64,000 nucleotides of DNA, taken from assembly GCA_037178625.1 (NCBI GenBank), contig CM074136.1, forward strand, positions 2,666,001-2,730,000, written 5' to 3'. Below, piece after piece: positions 19,990 to 30,292 of this stretch. Source of the stretch: Skeletonema tropicum. Lineage: Eukaryota > Bacillariophyta > Thalassiosirophyceae > Thalassiosirales > Thalassiosiraceae. Below the pieces are notes generated by a model, which worked only from the letters and a program-made list of their open reading frames with translations, did not search any database and was not told the DNA's origin. The position numbers were made by a program, and so were the translations under genes. Position 1 is the first letter of the stretch. Each line of letters begins with the position of its first letter.

Positions 19990-20375
19990 TAAGTCGAAGG
20001 GTTTTGACTGATAGAAGGTGAAGTCGAAGGTTCTTGACTGAGAGATGGTGAAGTCGAAGGTTCTTGACTAATAGATGGTGAAGTCGAAGGTTCTTGACTA
20101 ATAGATGGTGAAGTCGAAGGTTCTTGACTAATAGATGGTGAAGTCGAAGGTTCTTGACTAAGAGAAGGTGAAGTCGAAGGTTCTTGACTAGTAGATGGTG
20201 AAGTCGAAGGTTCTTGACTAAGAGAAGGTGAAGTCGAAGGTTCTTGACTAATAGATGGTGAAGTCGAAGGTTCTTGACTAAGAGAAGGTGAAGTCGAAGG
20301 TTCTTGACTAACAGTTGTTGGTGAAGTCGAAGGTTCTTGACTAACAGTTGTTGGTGAAGTCGAAGGTTCTTCACT
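19990..20375. repeat. 30-bp coding minisatellite (EPSTSPSxSQ units), left copy
   Basis: About twelve units of gaaggttcttgactaatagatggtgaagtc type (30 bp, listed by period), with 33-bp acagttgtt variants at the right end. Their open frames on other strands are shadows. Confidence 0.9.
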
Positions 20376-20684
20376 TGGAGCTTCACTTGGTCCTGAAGAC
20401 GGTGATGGGATTGGTGCAAGAGTTGGTGTTGGTGCGGACGTGGGCTTCTTTGGACCCCAACCCCAGCCATCTCCTGCCCACGCATTTGTATTCCATGCAT
20501 CTCCACCCCAACCGTTGAGCACCCAATGGGAAGGACCCTTTCCTGACCAGGAGCTGTCCCAAGCATTGACTGGCTGCGGAGTTGGCTTTTTAGTAGGTTT
20601 CGGACCCCAGCCGCCCCAAGAATTCCATTTGTTTTGATTTTGATTCCAATTCCAAGCAGGTTTGTTGTTCCATCCGTTCCATGC

Positions 20685-21200
20685 ATTTACGGGACGTCTG
20701 GTCGGTTTGCTCCATCCATTCCAAGCACTCACTGGACGCCTTGTCGGTTTGCTCCATCCATTCCAGGGATTCACTGGACGTCTGGTTGGTTTGCTCCATC
20801 CATTCCATGCATTTACAGGACGTCTGGTCGGTTTGCTCCATCCATTCCAAGCACTCACTGGACGCCTTGTCGGTTTGCTCCATCCATTCCAAGGATTCAC
20901 TGGTCGTCTGGTCGGTTTGCTCCATCCATTCCAAGCCGGTGCCTGCCAAGCTGGCGTACTTTGTTTGCTCCATCCATTCCAAGCCGGTGCCTTCCACACT
21001 GGAGGACTCCACACAGGCTTGTCACTGGACATCCACGTCGGTTTATTTGTGGGATCATTTGTTGGCTTTGAGGTCGGTTGCTTTGTTGGCTTTGAAGTCG
21101 GTTGTTTTGTAGGCTTTGAAGTCGGTTGTTTTGTTGGCCTTGTAGTCGGTGGTTTTGTTGGCTTTGAAGTCGGTTGTTTTGTAGGCTTCTTTGTCGGAGG
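20685..21200. repeat. Coding repeats encoding the Trp-rich and PT-octad units, left copy
   Basis: 20685-20940: 42-bp units around ggtcggtttgctccatcc, arranged as two 126-bp higher-order triplets. 21060-21200: 24-bp units around tttgttggctttgaagtcgg. Long antisense frames here reflect the repeat composition. Confidence 0.85.
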
Positions 21201-22208
21201 GTTTGTTACCAAGACTGACGGATGTCCTGTTACAGGAGCCCAAGTTGGCTTCTTCGTTGGCTGTAAATATGTCAGCATGGGATGGAAGGAGGATATCAGC
21301 ATGATGTTTGGTTGTTTGAGCGAAAATGATGAAGAATAAATTGTTGAACTTACCTTTGACCAGCTATACCAGCCACCACTTGGCTTGCTCCATCCGCTGG
21401 GCTTGCTATTCCACCCACTAGGTTTACTGTTCCAGCCGGACCATTTGTTAGATGGCTACGAAGATGAGGGAGAAGCACACGACCACGGCATGTGAGAATC
21501 CTTTGTTATACGGAGGAGCAAGAACACTTGACGATAAACATATAATTCACTAACCTTGCTATTCCAGCCACCACTCGGCTTTGACCAACTATTCGTAGGC
21601 TTATACCACCTATGCCAACTGTCTCCATCGCTGTTCAATATTCTCGACACATCCGAGTTGTTGTTGTTGTTGTCGTTGCTGCATTGAATATCCAAACCAC
21701 AATTATACAATGCGCAAATCTCTTCGGCAGCGGCATCTCCATTCTGGATTTGTTTGCAGCAGTGTAGTTTGTTGGATCCGGTACATTGTGCGTCTGATTC
21801 TTCACTGCCTGCTGCGGTGGAGACGTTGATGATGGACATGCCCAGGACGAGGGCGAGGGAGGTGACTTTCATTTTTCTTGATGATTTGGTTCGTTTGATA
21901 GATGAAGTATTTTATGAATGATTGTGTAGCAACAACATTGTCTCTTTACCTGAAATGATAATGAACGCCAATATGCCAATGCGTTCTACTTAAGCTCAAG
22001 TGTCTGATGAGCCTCAACTAAAATAGAACAGCGCATTTATTGGATTAGAACATTCAGCCTTGAATCAAAATTGGCAAGTAATTTCGCAGATGTTCTTCAG
22101 CAGATAATGGTGAGGCTACCAAAATCGTCGTTCAGCTTGGAGAAAGTGGCCGTACGAAATTTTAGGGAAGCCTGGCTGGTCGGCCGGCCGTCATTTGCCG
22201 CATGCGGC

Positions 22209-22347
22209 GGATAGATACATAGGTAGAAAATAGAGAAGCCGATGTCGAACACAAAAAAATATTTTGGATATAGATATCTAGAGAAACAGGTATTTTTCAC
22301 CCCCACCCAGATTTTTCCCGCCATGTTTGTACGACAGCGGATACCCA
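22209..22347. repeat. Dispersed repeat around gaagccgatgtcgaacac, copy 1
   Basis: A block containing agaaaatagagaagccgatg, aacacaaaaa, aaacaggtatttttcacccc, then cagatttttcccgccatgtt and acgacagcggatac. It recurs at about 41763-41893, about 60668-60812 and, in shortened form, about 60920-60985. Here it lies just left of repeat A. Confidence 0.75.
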
Positions 22348-22365
22348 CGATACGTACCTACTTCG

Positions 22366-23512
22366 GGTCCGAAGTCCGTGCCTCGTTCACCTCCTTGCTG
22401 CCTTCGTGTTTTGATGCATGACAAGCTGAGATGAACTTCAATCTTATTATTTCTTAGTATAGTTACCGTAGGGGAAGTTGACCCGCTTTTCTCCTTCAGA
22501 TTGGCTCCGATTTCTCTGCGTCAAATGACCTGGGCATTTGCGTGCGGCATCATTCATGAGTTGCAGGCCAGCCCTCATCTAGGGGTGAGCCCGAGGTAGG
22601 TGTCCTCGGGGCACGGGAAAGACACGTAATCGCGATCTCACCGTGAACCTGCCATGCTTCAGCCTACCGCTACTAGCACCAGTAGAGAGCTCGAATCAAT
22701 ATTTGTGAAGATGAAAGCTTCGCATCATTACCCCCCAAGGATAGGGGGCAACAATCGAAATAACCCAGGGTCGGGTGGGTGGGAAAATTTTAAGCTGCTT
22801 GTAAACGTGTTGTGGAGTCTTGATCGGGTCCTCCTTACTAACTGAATTCCAAGCATCTCTCTCCCAATCATTAGCAGGCGTCGATGATGAAGGCTAATAC
22901 GTGTTTGTTGATTTTCCAAGAAGTGAGGGCCTTGCCTTGCCAAAATTGGCGTTCCCTCATCAAATTTCATATCAGCTGGTCATTTCTTGTTTGGGTTCGC
23001 CTTTCTCACTCCGCCGTTTGAATCTGAAAGATCCTTCTTCAACTGGCCTCGTCACTTCGAAAGCCGCTCGCCTTTTGTTGTGTCGTCCGTTCGTCCGTTC
23101 ACTCCTTACTTCTGGCGGACCCTCTTTACTACTGTGACGATCGGTCCGAAGTCCGTGCCTCGTTCACCTCCTTGCTGCCTTCGTGTTTTGATGCATGACA
23201 AGCTGAGATGAACTTCAATCTTATTATTTCTTAGTATAGTTACCGTAGGGGAAGTTGACCCGCTTTTCTCCTTCAGATTGGCTCCGATTTCTCTGCGTCA
23301 AATGACCTGGGCATTTGCGTGCGGCATCATTCATGAGTTGCAGGCCAGCCCTCATCTAGGGGTGAGCCCGAGGTAGGTGTCCTCGGGGCACGGGAAAGAC
23401 ACGTAATCGCGATCTCACCGTGAACCTGCCATGCTCAGCCTACCGCTACTAGCACCAGTAGAGAGCTCGAATCAATATTTGTGAAGATGAAAGCTTCGCA
23501 TCATTACCCCCC
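22366..23512 (-). repeat. A-B-A split direct repeats of the tyrosine-recombinase element
   Basis: A1 22366-22736 and A2 23143-23512 are near-identical (371 and 370 bp, from ggtccgaagtccgtgcctcg to catcattacccccc). B 22737-23142 (406 bp) lies between, from aaggatagggggcaac to tactgtgacgatc. An A-B pair without further element sequence is at 41909-42685 and a B alone at 59138-59501. Confidence 0.9.
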
Positions 23513-23849
23513 TCGGCACCTAAAGACTCCTCGCACACACCAGCTTGGTTCCAGTGGTGGACCATGACGTAGTTTGCTCCCATGAGCTTTCTCTGCTTGC
23601 ATGATGAAGGAATCAGGCTCAACATCTGCTTGAGGAGAACATCCCGTGCCTGCGGCCAACCTTACCCTAAACCTTTCGTGAGGGGGGAGGTTGCAATTCC
23701 ATAATGCAGCGCGATACAATCGTACACAGGATGCTCCCCATAAGAAGTCGATGCTGTAGTTTCTTCCACAGCCCGATCCTCACCTGCAAGGATATATGAG
23801 AGAGAAATGAAACGACGCATGGTTAGTGTTCGCTTGCACTGAAGTTGAT
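23513..23849 (-). pseudogene. Diverged second copy of the recombinase 3' end
   Basis: cctaaagactcctcg followed by ccagcttggttccagtgg (23518-23557) resembles the end of the recombinase gene (gatctaaagactcctcg, ccagcatggtttctgtgg at 23848-23886). The remaining bases up to 23848 are unrecognised. This segment is absent from copy 2, whose homology starts at gatctaaag. Confidence 0.45.
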
Positions 23850-25472
23850 CTAAAGACTCCTCGAAAACTCCAGCATGGTTTCTGTGGCTGACAAGGCCTG
23901 AGTGTACACCTGCCTCATGTCCAGCCCCGGTTCCACGCCCTTCGCTCTCTCCCTCTTCCTCCATCTGTTGATTAGCTCAATGGTTGCTGTGGGTACCTTG
24001 TTGTTGTGTGCTTGCGTTGTTGCTCCTCTCCTCATGGACCTCCTCAGACTGTAATCTTCCATTTCCACCTTGCTGGAAAAGGCCGCTGGCGTCCGTTGTC
24101 TAGCTAACTCCAAAAATTCCCTGAACCTTCCGTTGTAGTCTGATATCTTAGCCTGCCTGCCCCGATCATTTAGGAACAGCGGACCCTCTTTCCCCCCATC
24201 CATTCTCCCCCGGAGTGACACCAACCGTTGAACCCATTTCCTCACTTTGATTCCAGATTTTGTCACGTCTATGATCGGGACCATATGCCATCGCAGGTTG
24301 TGCTCCCCCTTAAACTTCCCTCTTAGAGTGATCATCAAGAATTTGTGTGGCATCGTCTCCAGCCAGTAGTATCTGAGCCCCTTCAACGATATCAGCGGAA
24401 CCTCCTCCCCACGAAGCGAGGCACAAAAACCGATGACCACGAACGCCATGATGTTGGCCACCTCTCTCTTGGCTTTGTCTCCCTGGGCCTGTTCCCACAA
24501 GACATCACCAAGGTCCAACAATGCTAACACCTGTTCCGAGGTCAATGCCTCGTCTTGCCTTCGTACAATTCCCATCCTACGTTTCACCCCCAGCACGAAC
24601 CTCTGGAACCATCTCGTCCGGGTAGGGGACGAGGTTGTGGTCATTGTCCTGTCGTCTGTCGCGAACACCGTACTATCCTCCCCCTGCATCATTGCTGTCC
24701 ACGCGTGATTCGCCCAAGTTGCTGTTTTCCTGACTGTATCGAACTGAAGATGGCCTGCGTAAACCCCTGGTCGTAACGATACATTCAACATGATGAGAGC
24801 AATACCCATCCCGACCCTGTCTTCCATCCTTGGGTTGCCCAATCTGGGAAAAATGTTTCCAATCGCCAAGACTTTTGTTGCGTTTCCCCAATCCAGCAGC
24901 ATCCGTTTGTAGTTGTCACGTGGCGTGTCCGGCTCCCTGCTCCACATCACATCCAGCGAAGCTCGCCCTATGTACCTTAGGGTGTTTTTGTCCCGGCTCG
25001 AACCCCACACCACATCTCTCTTGTTAATGTTTCTAAAGTTGCAAACGTTGCACTCGAATCCTACACCATGCACATGATCTCCCATCCTTCCATGCATAAA
25101 CCTCCCACGAGACTCATCATCCACCTCGAAACCTCTTTCTTCTCCCTCCTTTTCGTCGTCTACTGTCCTTTGCACGGGAAATGGATCGTCCTCGTAAGCC
25201 CGGTAACACTCCCCGCAATAAGCCACTCTGCACGGGGGGAAATGTTCTTTGCTGGTGCAGAAATTTGCGCAAAATATCCCACGTCCATCTGTAAGCTTCG
25301 TCTTGCAAACCAGGCATCGGCCTATCCAGGTCAAGAAATTCGTCTCGTCCATTATCTCTAGGTCTCTTGAACTCGGCGTCCAATTGCTCACCAAATGCTT
25401 GCGTGCAGGGCCTGTATCTTGCTGACCAAGGTCCCCTGTAGTTAACAACAAAAGCAAGAGGAAGAACGACAA
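23850..25472 (-). CDS. Tyrosine recombinase of the retrotransposon, with N-terminal zinc-binding region (540 aa)
   Basis: Residues about 45-165 hold Cys pairs (CLVC, CANFC, CRVAYCGEC, CNVC) typical of a zinc-binding module. The C-terminal half is a phage-integrase-fold recombinase. The box I Arg is Arg354 in CASLRGEE, the beta-hairpin Lys lies in GKFKGE (about 387), box II reads YSLRRSMRRGATT (474-486) with Tyr in place of the usual first His, and the later W is Trp504 in NRWRK. The probable nucleophile is Tyr523 in RQVYTQ. The RRGATT pattern is that of DIRS-type recombinases. It would integrate circular element DNA without a target duplication. The frame is intact here and in copy 2 (53839-55461), which differ by only a few residues. 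It overlaps the end of the pol frame by 356 nt in another frame. The true start may lie inside the overlap, since the first residues (leucine run) look like read-through of pol sequence. Confidence 0.85.
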   Translation of the reverse strand: MSFFLLLLLLTTGDLGQQDTGPARKHLVSNWTPSSRDLEIMDETNFLTWIGRCLVCKTKLTDGRGIFCANFCTSKEHFPPCRVAYCGECYRAYEDDPFPVQRTVDDEKEGEERGFEVDDESRGRFMHGRMGDHVHGVGFECNVCNFRNINKRDVVWGSSRDKNTLRYIGRASLDVMWSREPDTPRDNYKRMLLDWGNATKVLAIGNIFPRLGNPRMEDRVGMGIALIMLNVSLRPGVYAGHLQFDTVRKTATWANHAWTAMMQGEDSTVFATDDRTMTTTSSPTRTRWFQRFVLGVKRRMGIVRRQDEALTSEQVLALLDLGDVLWEQAQGDKAKREVANIMAFVVIGFCASLRGEEVPLISLKGLRYYWLETMPHKFLMITLRGKFKGEHNLRWHMVPIIDVTKSGIKVRKWVQRLVSLRGRMDGGKEGPLFLNDRGRQAKISDYNGRFREFLELARQRTPAAFSSKVEMEDYSLRRSMRRGATTQAHNNKVPTATIELINRWRKRERAKGVEPGLDMRQVYTQALSATETMLEFSRSL

Positions 25473-27542
25473 CGACTGTTAGTGGTTCGTGCATGGAGCG
25501 GGGCCAGAACGGGGCACCCGCATGGACATAAAATTTCAAGTCTGCGTCTTTGAATAGGTGCTTCCTCCACAAGTGCATCATCAAGCGGGGAATAACAAAA
25601 ACGTGAGCAAGATGAGGGTTGACCAAATGATCTTCTGCAAACTGCTCCATAACCGTGGTCATGGCTGCAGGGGGGGGTATCCATAGACGATGTCCATGAA
25701 TCTCATGAAGCCTGAACCAGTCCGTGGGTGTTAGTTTGTGCAATGTTGACGACTCCCATCTCTCCGAGTCTTCCCTGGCTTTATTTCCATCCCTGCTCGG
25801 CGGTAGACACCACGGTAGGCCATCTGCGTCGTTCCACCAAGTCTCGACCCACTTAGACACTCTTCCTCCCGTGCGTTCATCTGCATCCTCGTTTAAAGGG
25901 ATGTACTTCCATGGATTCTCTCCAGCCATTATTCCCTCCATGAAGTCACACCTCGATAACCCATCCACTCCTGCTGCCTTCATTCTAGTTCCCGCGATGT
26001 GAATTACGTGCAGAATGCAACCAGTCTCCCTTTCCACCTTCCTCAACCTGAAAATGATTTCCGTCAGTTTCTTGGAATTGCTGTAACCCTTGTAAAACGT
26101 CCCCTCATAGGTTGAATTGTCTGTGAACATGTAGACCTCTTTGTCCGCCAATTTCCCCTGCCGAGCCAACTCCTCTATCTTGATTGTGAGGTTTGTTGCT
26201 TCCCTCCAGTTGGATGACTCCTCTCCGTGACTTGGGTCCCAAGATCCTGCCGAGTAGACCAGACCCTTCTCATCCCAAATTCCCGAACCAAAACCCTTTC
26301 CACTCGCGTCGCCCATGACATACAACACTGACATAGCACTCTTAACTCGGCATTTTTGGACAGCCGGCTGTTCTCCCTCCGTCAATTCCACTAATGCATC
26401 TACGTCTCCCTAGAATCTGGGCACTGCTGCCACTGAGTCTGGTGCCTGCTCAGGTGTCCCATCATCATCGGCTGGTTCCTCAAAGCCCTTTAGGTCATCA
26501 TTTTCCCCTCGCTCGAATGCAGCCTCTGCTTCTTTTAAAGCTACCTCAGCGTGGGCTTCTCTCCCCCGAATCCTATACCCATCCTCATCTCGATCACTCC
26601 TCCACCCATCAATCGTGAGATGCAATCCCTTGAGGTACGGATTCATCCACCTATACGTGCGCCCAACATAGATTAGGAAGCCTCTTGTCCGTTCCAACTC
26701 TTTCCGAGGTAAAGCCTCCGGATTTTCCACCATCATCTTGGCCATCTCCCTCACTAGTCTCCGGGTCTTGTCCCATTTCAGCTGTGTTACAGTGGCAAAG
26801 ACTCCCCCTACTGTTGTTGTGACCGTTCCTGCCCACGGCCCTGGCTCCATGCTCGGGGCTGTTCTTTTGCGATACGCATCCTGAATGCCCAAATGAGTTA
26901 ACACCGCACTGAATCGTTTCACTGCCCTCCAACACTCTAGCTTGCACCACCCCGTGAATTTTCCATCGTCAACGTAGACGTACACTTCGCACGCTAGATG
27001 CCCATCTTTCCGCACCTTCATTACCCATGGGAGGGAAGGGTCATAATTCTCACTGCCCGGCAAGTTCAATACCACCACCTCCCACTGAAAAGGATTGGAG
27101 TCATCCTTCCTATCACCGTACGCGATGTGCTTAGCTTTGATCATCAATTGAAGAGACCTGTAAGGGCTATCCTTGAGACCCATGAAGTTGCGTACCCATC
27201 TTTCCCAGGTTCTTGTCCGTTCCGTCTCCCAGTCCTCCATTTCGGAACCCTTAGCTGTCCTGACATGAGTGATGTCTACTCCTGCATACGGTCTCAGGGC
27301 TTCTCCCAAGGGCCAATTAAGAAACATCTCGCCTACATCCAAGTCTGCGGACCAATAATTTTCCAACAAACTCCTAAGCGTGTGCACCATGACTGGGAGA
27401 GAGAAATGCTGGGGTGCAAACAACACATCATTCAGACCAGATTTGGTGCCATCGTAAACCATGCGTATATCGTTCAACCCCTTGGGCACATCGAACATAT
27501 GCGTCAGACTAAGCACCCATCCCATGAATATGTATCTACGCC
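25117..27542 (-). pseudogene. Retrotransposon pol, 3' part: reverse transcriptase and RNase H, with one stop
   Basis: RT core: motif A SADLDVGEMF and catalytic YVDD in VYVYVDDGKF (codons about 125 residues apart). A TAG at 26410-26412 then interrupts the frame; copy 2 has a sense codon there. The RNase H domain follows in the same frame: catalytic Asp in MGDASGKGFGSG, Glu in NWREATN, Asp in FTDNST and Asp in GVDGLSR, a full D-E-D-D set in the DIRS-type arrangement. The C-terminal 118 codons overlap the recombinase frame and are very basic at the end (RRRKGGRRKRFRGG). The 5' part of pol was separated by the LINE and continues at 34314. Confidence 0.8.
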
Positions 27543-27650
27543 ACTTTTTCGATAAGAGAAAAACCGTCACATCGCCAACAAAAATCCACACAAAATGAGT
27601 GGTTGGTACTAATTCCTACGTGGGCCTCTCGAAGCACTAGAGAGGAATAG

Positions 27651-30230
27651 ATGATGGTAGAACCTAATAACGATAAAAGTCACTCCGAGATGAAGCCTCA
27701 ACAAAGGGAAGTTGGGAAACCACAAAACCCGGAAGAAATAGAGTGTCAGCTGGCCCAAAACGAGTATGAAGACAATAACAATAACTCCCATCATAGCAAT
27801 AACCACAATCGACGACGAGCAGGTGGCGGAGCACGTGGTGGAGAAGATCATCCGACCAGGCGAATTGAAGAGGACACAAAGAGAGTTCATCAAAGAAAAG
27901 TCAATGTTTGCAATAAATCAAAGCCCCGGAAGGAACAGGATATCATCGGCAGTGTGTCGAATTTGGAATCAAAGGGAGATAAAATGCAACTTAGACAAAA
28001 TGAAGATGGAGTAGTAAGATTCGGGTTTCAAAATATTAACTCCATCAAAGTCCTGAGGACCAATACTCTACCAAACGAGATAGAGGTAGTCCATGACCTT
28101 GGGATTGATATATGCGGATACGTAGAAACGAACCGCCCATGGACATCGAATAATAAAGGAATTTTTGATATGAATATGAGACGAATGTTTCAGAATATGG
28201 CTAACACTCAGTATGTGTCATTGCCACCAATAGACCATCGAATCAAACATCAGCCAGGAGGAGTCCTACAAACTATTACAGGCCACGTGACGGGACGAGT
28301 TCGGCATCAAGGGTCTGACAAGTATGGAAGATTTGCGTGGCATATTCTCCAAGGAAGCCGGGATGAAGGGATAGTTGTCATAACGGCGTATAGAGTATGT
28401 CAATCCTCAAATGCAGGGCCAAACACAGCATACACTCATCAACAGTCTGCAATGATGAAAGATGGAGTAGTTAACCCTCGGCCGAGGAAGCAAATCCTCA
28501 ACGACCTCACCAAGCTGATTGAAGAGAAAAGATCGAAGGGATATAGACCAATAGTAATGATGGATGCAAATGGAAGTACATTCTCGGATAAGGAGTTTAG
28601 AGAGTTTCAACAAAATGCAGTTCTGGAGGACCCATTCTATAGGAAGTTCGAGGAAATGCCACGGACTTACAATAGAGGAACGAAAAGACTTGATTACATC
28701 CTCATGGATGCAGGCCTTCAGCATGCGGTACGACATATTGGGTACCTAGGGTCTCATGAGGCTGTGCACTCCGATCATTCAATGGCGTGGGTTGACTTTG
28801 ATGAGAAATTGTTGTTCAGAGGCCTTATAAATCGCCCCCCAAATGCAATCAATAGGCAATTCACCCTACATCAAGAAGATAAGGTGGAGAAGTTCATGGA
28901 CGAGCTAAGAAAAGGGATGGAGGACAAGAACATTCAACTTAAAGTTCCCATCCTAGTTGCGAAGTTCCATGAGGAAGGATGTACGACGGAGGCGAAGCGT
29001 GCATATAACGCATTGGATAAGGAATATACTGATATCATCAGGGCAACTCTGAAAAAGACATCACGTCGCCGATATGGGTACTTTCGCAGTCCGGAACTGA
29101 CGTTGGCAGGGCAGAAAGTACTGCTGTATAAGGCAATGTTGGACTGCCAGCGTAGGCGAGCACCCCCAAGTGTAGGACTGACCAAACTTGCAGCAAGACT
29201 TGGATATGATTTGACGAGTAATTACGAGCAGATGAAAGTTAAAGATTTGAAAGTAAAGGTCAGGGAAGCACGTAAAGAGCTATGGGAAATCCAGAAGGAT
29301 TGTGCAGAAAAGAGGATTGGATGGCTCGAAGTTCAAGCTCAATCATCAGCAAGAAAAGATGGCGGAGATTGGGAAGCCAAAATGAACGCAATGATACGAA
29401 CGACAAGAGCAGCATCAACGAATCGGAAGCTTAGTATCCTCACAAAAGGGCAACGTGTTGGACTTGATCGCATAGACGTCCCGAGCCATGAGTGGATGTA
29501 CTCTGAAGATATGGAAGAATTGTACCATTATGATAAAGGAGTATTTGAAACGCATGCAGTCATACAACAAACGTCTCAAGGAAAACCAATCATGGAAAAA
29601 GAATTCTATGCCCACCATTCATTGAAGGTACCGGATAAGAATGCATATCCCGTCAAAGTAATTGTCCGAGAAAATGGGACAAATGAGACACTGAAGATAG
29701 ATGAGATAATTGACAAATCACCGTTCCTATGGGAGGCAATTACATCCCAAACGGCTATCGAAGGTAAAATACTACAACGGAACAAACGGCATTTGCAACA
29801 GGTAGCAATGGAAGGGGGGCCATCGACTCAACCCCCAGTACAGCAATTGATAAGTGCGGAGGGAACTGAGGAGGTGAAGCAAATACTCGAAGGAAACTAT
29901 CGAGTGGTAGACCCAACCACGAACGAAGAAATGGAGATTAGTGATACTCTAGCAGCGTGGATGAGTCAACTCAAACAAACAGAAAAAGAAGTAGCAATGG
30001 AGGAAACCGTGGGCTCAATAACTTCTGCTCAACTGCAAGAGGCATTCCGAAAAGCCAAAGAAAAGACTGCTTCTAATGGAGTCCTACATTATACGGTGTG
30101 GAAAGCTATGGTAGCTGACAATGAGTTTGCAGATTGGTTGATCATTAGTGATGGAAAAACTGTTGGTTATTTGCTTAATTACACTCGAAGGGTAGTAACT
30201 TGTGACATTGCTCTAGATAATTGTAGATAA
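27651..30230 (+). CDS. LINE ORF, 5' part: basic N-terminus and AP-like endonuclease, ended by the SINE insertion
   Basis: Residues 1-120 are polar and basic. Residues about 123-385 form an exonuclease-endonuclease-phosphatase domain: FGFQNIN (metal Asn), CGYVETN (catalytic Glu), ITAYRV, MMDANGS (Asp/Asn), RLDYILM and SDHSMAW (catalytic Asp-His). This domain nicks target DNA to prime reverse transcription. A helical linker follows, then the start of the RT region (about 800-830). The last about 28 codons (from ISDGKTVG on) are read from the inserted SINE, not from the LINE. The first ATG lies about 108 bp inside the LINE 5' end. Confidence 0.85.
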   Translation: MMVEPNNDKSHSEMKPQQREVGKPQNPEEIECQLAQNEYEDNNNNSHHSNNHNRRRAGGGARGGEDHPTRRIEEDTKRVHQRKVNVCNKSKPRKEQDIIGSVSNLESKGDKMQLRQNEDGVVRFGFQNINSIKVLRTNTLPNEIEVVHDLGIDICGYVETNRPWTSNNKGIFDMNMRRMFQNMANTQYVSLPPIDHRIKHQPGGVLQTITGHVTGRVRHQGSDKYGRFAWHILQGSRDEGIVVITAYRVCQSSNAGPNTAYTHQQSAMMKDGVVNPRPRKQILNDLTKLIEEKRSKGYRPIVMMDANGSTFSDKEFREFQQNAVLEDPFYRKFEEMPRTYNRGTKRLDYILMDAGLQHAVRHIGYLGSHEAVHSDHSMAWVDFDEKLLFRGLINRPPNAINRQFTLHQEDKVEKFMDELRKGMEDKNIQLKVPILVAKFHEEGCTTEAKRAYNALDKEYTDIIRATLKKTSRRRYGYFRSPELTLAGQKVLLYKAMLDCQRRRAPPSVGLTKLAARLGYDLTSNYEQMKVKDLKVKVREARKELWEIQKDCAEKRIGWLEVQAQSSARKDGGDWEAKMNAMIRTTRAASTNRKLSILTKGQRVGLDRIDVPSHEWMYSEDMEELYHYDKGVFETHAVIQQTSQGKPIMEKEFYAHHSLKVPDKNAYPVKVIVRENGTNETLKIDEIIDKSPFLWEAITSQTAIEGKILQRNKRHLQQVAMEGGPSTQPPVQQLISAEGTEEVKQILEGNYRVVDPTTNEEMEISDTLAAWMSQLKQTEKEVAMEETVGSITSAQLQEAFRKAKEKTASNGVLHYTVWKAMVADNEFADWLIISDGKTVGYLLNYTRRVVTCDIALDNCR

Positions 30231-30292
30231 TTTCGCCCCTGGAGGGCCAACCATGACGTACTTTAAGATTTCCGTTAATTTTTTGTCGATAA
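30145..30292 (+). mobile_element. 5'-truncated SINE inserted in the LINE RT region
   Basis: The stretch from about tgatggaaaaactgttgg to ttccgttaatttttt matches the 3' half of the SINE at 2187-2507. Flanking tgatca at 30139-30144 and 30293-30298 is the likely 6-bp target duplication. Duplication plus insert is 154 nt. Taking out one copy of each joins the two LINE frames in phase at the Leu-Ile / Ser-Leu junction of RT, so the boundary is well supported. Confidence 0.85.

Larger units (their letters stand above)
19542..21872 (-). pseudogene. Secreted Pro/Thr/Trp-rich tandem-repeat protein gene, left copy, with one in-frame stop
   Basis: Three exons: 21872-21555 (106 codons), 21455-21354 (34) and 21260-19542 (573 with stop); introns are GT-AG and in phase 0. 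A signal peptide (MKVTSLALVLGMSIINVSTA) precedes a Cys-containing domain with a CTGSNKLHCCKQIQ motif. The body then has three repeat types in order: KPTKQPTS octads, 14-residue units of the type KPTRRPVNAWNGWS, and ten-residue EPSTSPSISQ units. A Cys-rich end (TSCERTCSSLELCKLACEEI, CCDVLS) closes it. This points to an extracellular or wall-associated protein; diatoms have many PT-rich secreted proteins, but I do not recognise this one. A TAG at 19989-19991 interrupts the last Ser/Pro repeat; the right copy reads through at the same place. It may be a real nonsense mutation or a base error, with loss of the Cys-rich end if real. Confidence 0.75.
17871..23142. repeat. Segmental duplication, left copy
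   Basis: The sequence from the first base of ClpB exon 3 through the repeat-protein gene, its 5' flank, and repeats A and B recurs at 36900-42685 in the same orientation. The copies are nearly identical, with only scattered substitutions and small indels, plus a 497-bp insertion near the start of the right copy. Confidence 0.95.

Noticed and set aside
19901..20686. 261-codon minus-strand frame with LVKNLRLHHL repeats
   Set aside because: Alternative frame of the 30-bp repeat; the EPSTSPS frame is continuous with the flanking exons.
20662..21339. 225-codon plus-strand frame through the repeat gene
   Set aside because: It is a shadow of the coding minisatellites; the minus strand has signal peptide, introns in phase and Cys-rich ends.
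22366..23512. LTR retrotransposon ends
   Set aside because: Repeats are arranged A-B-A, there is no integrase or TG...CA end, and a tyrosine recombinase is encoded.
27651..27890. Minus-strand frames opposite the LINE start
   Set aside because: No domain, and the plus strand encodes the LINE N-terminus with the endonuclease in frame.
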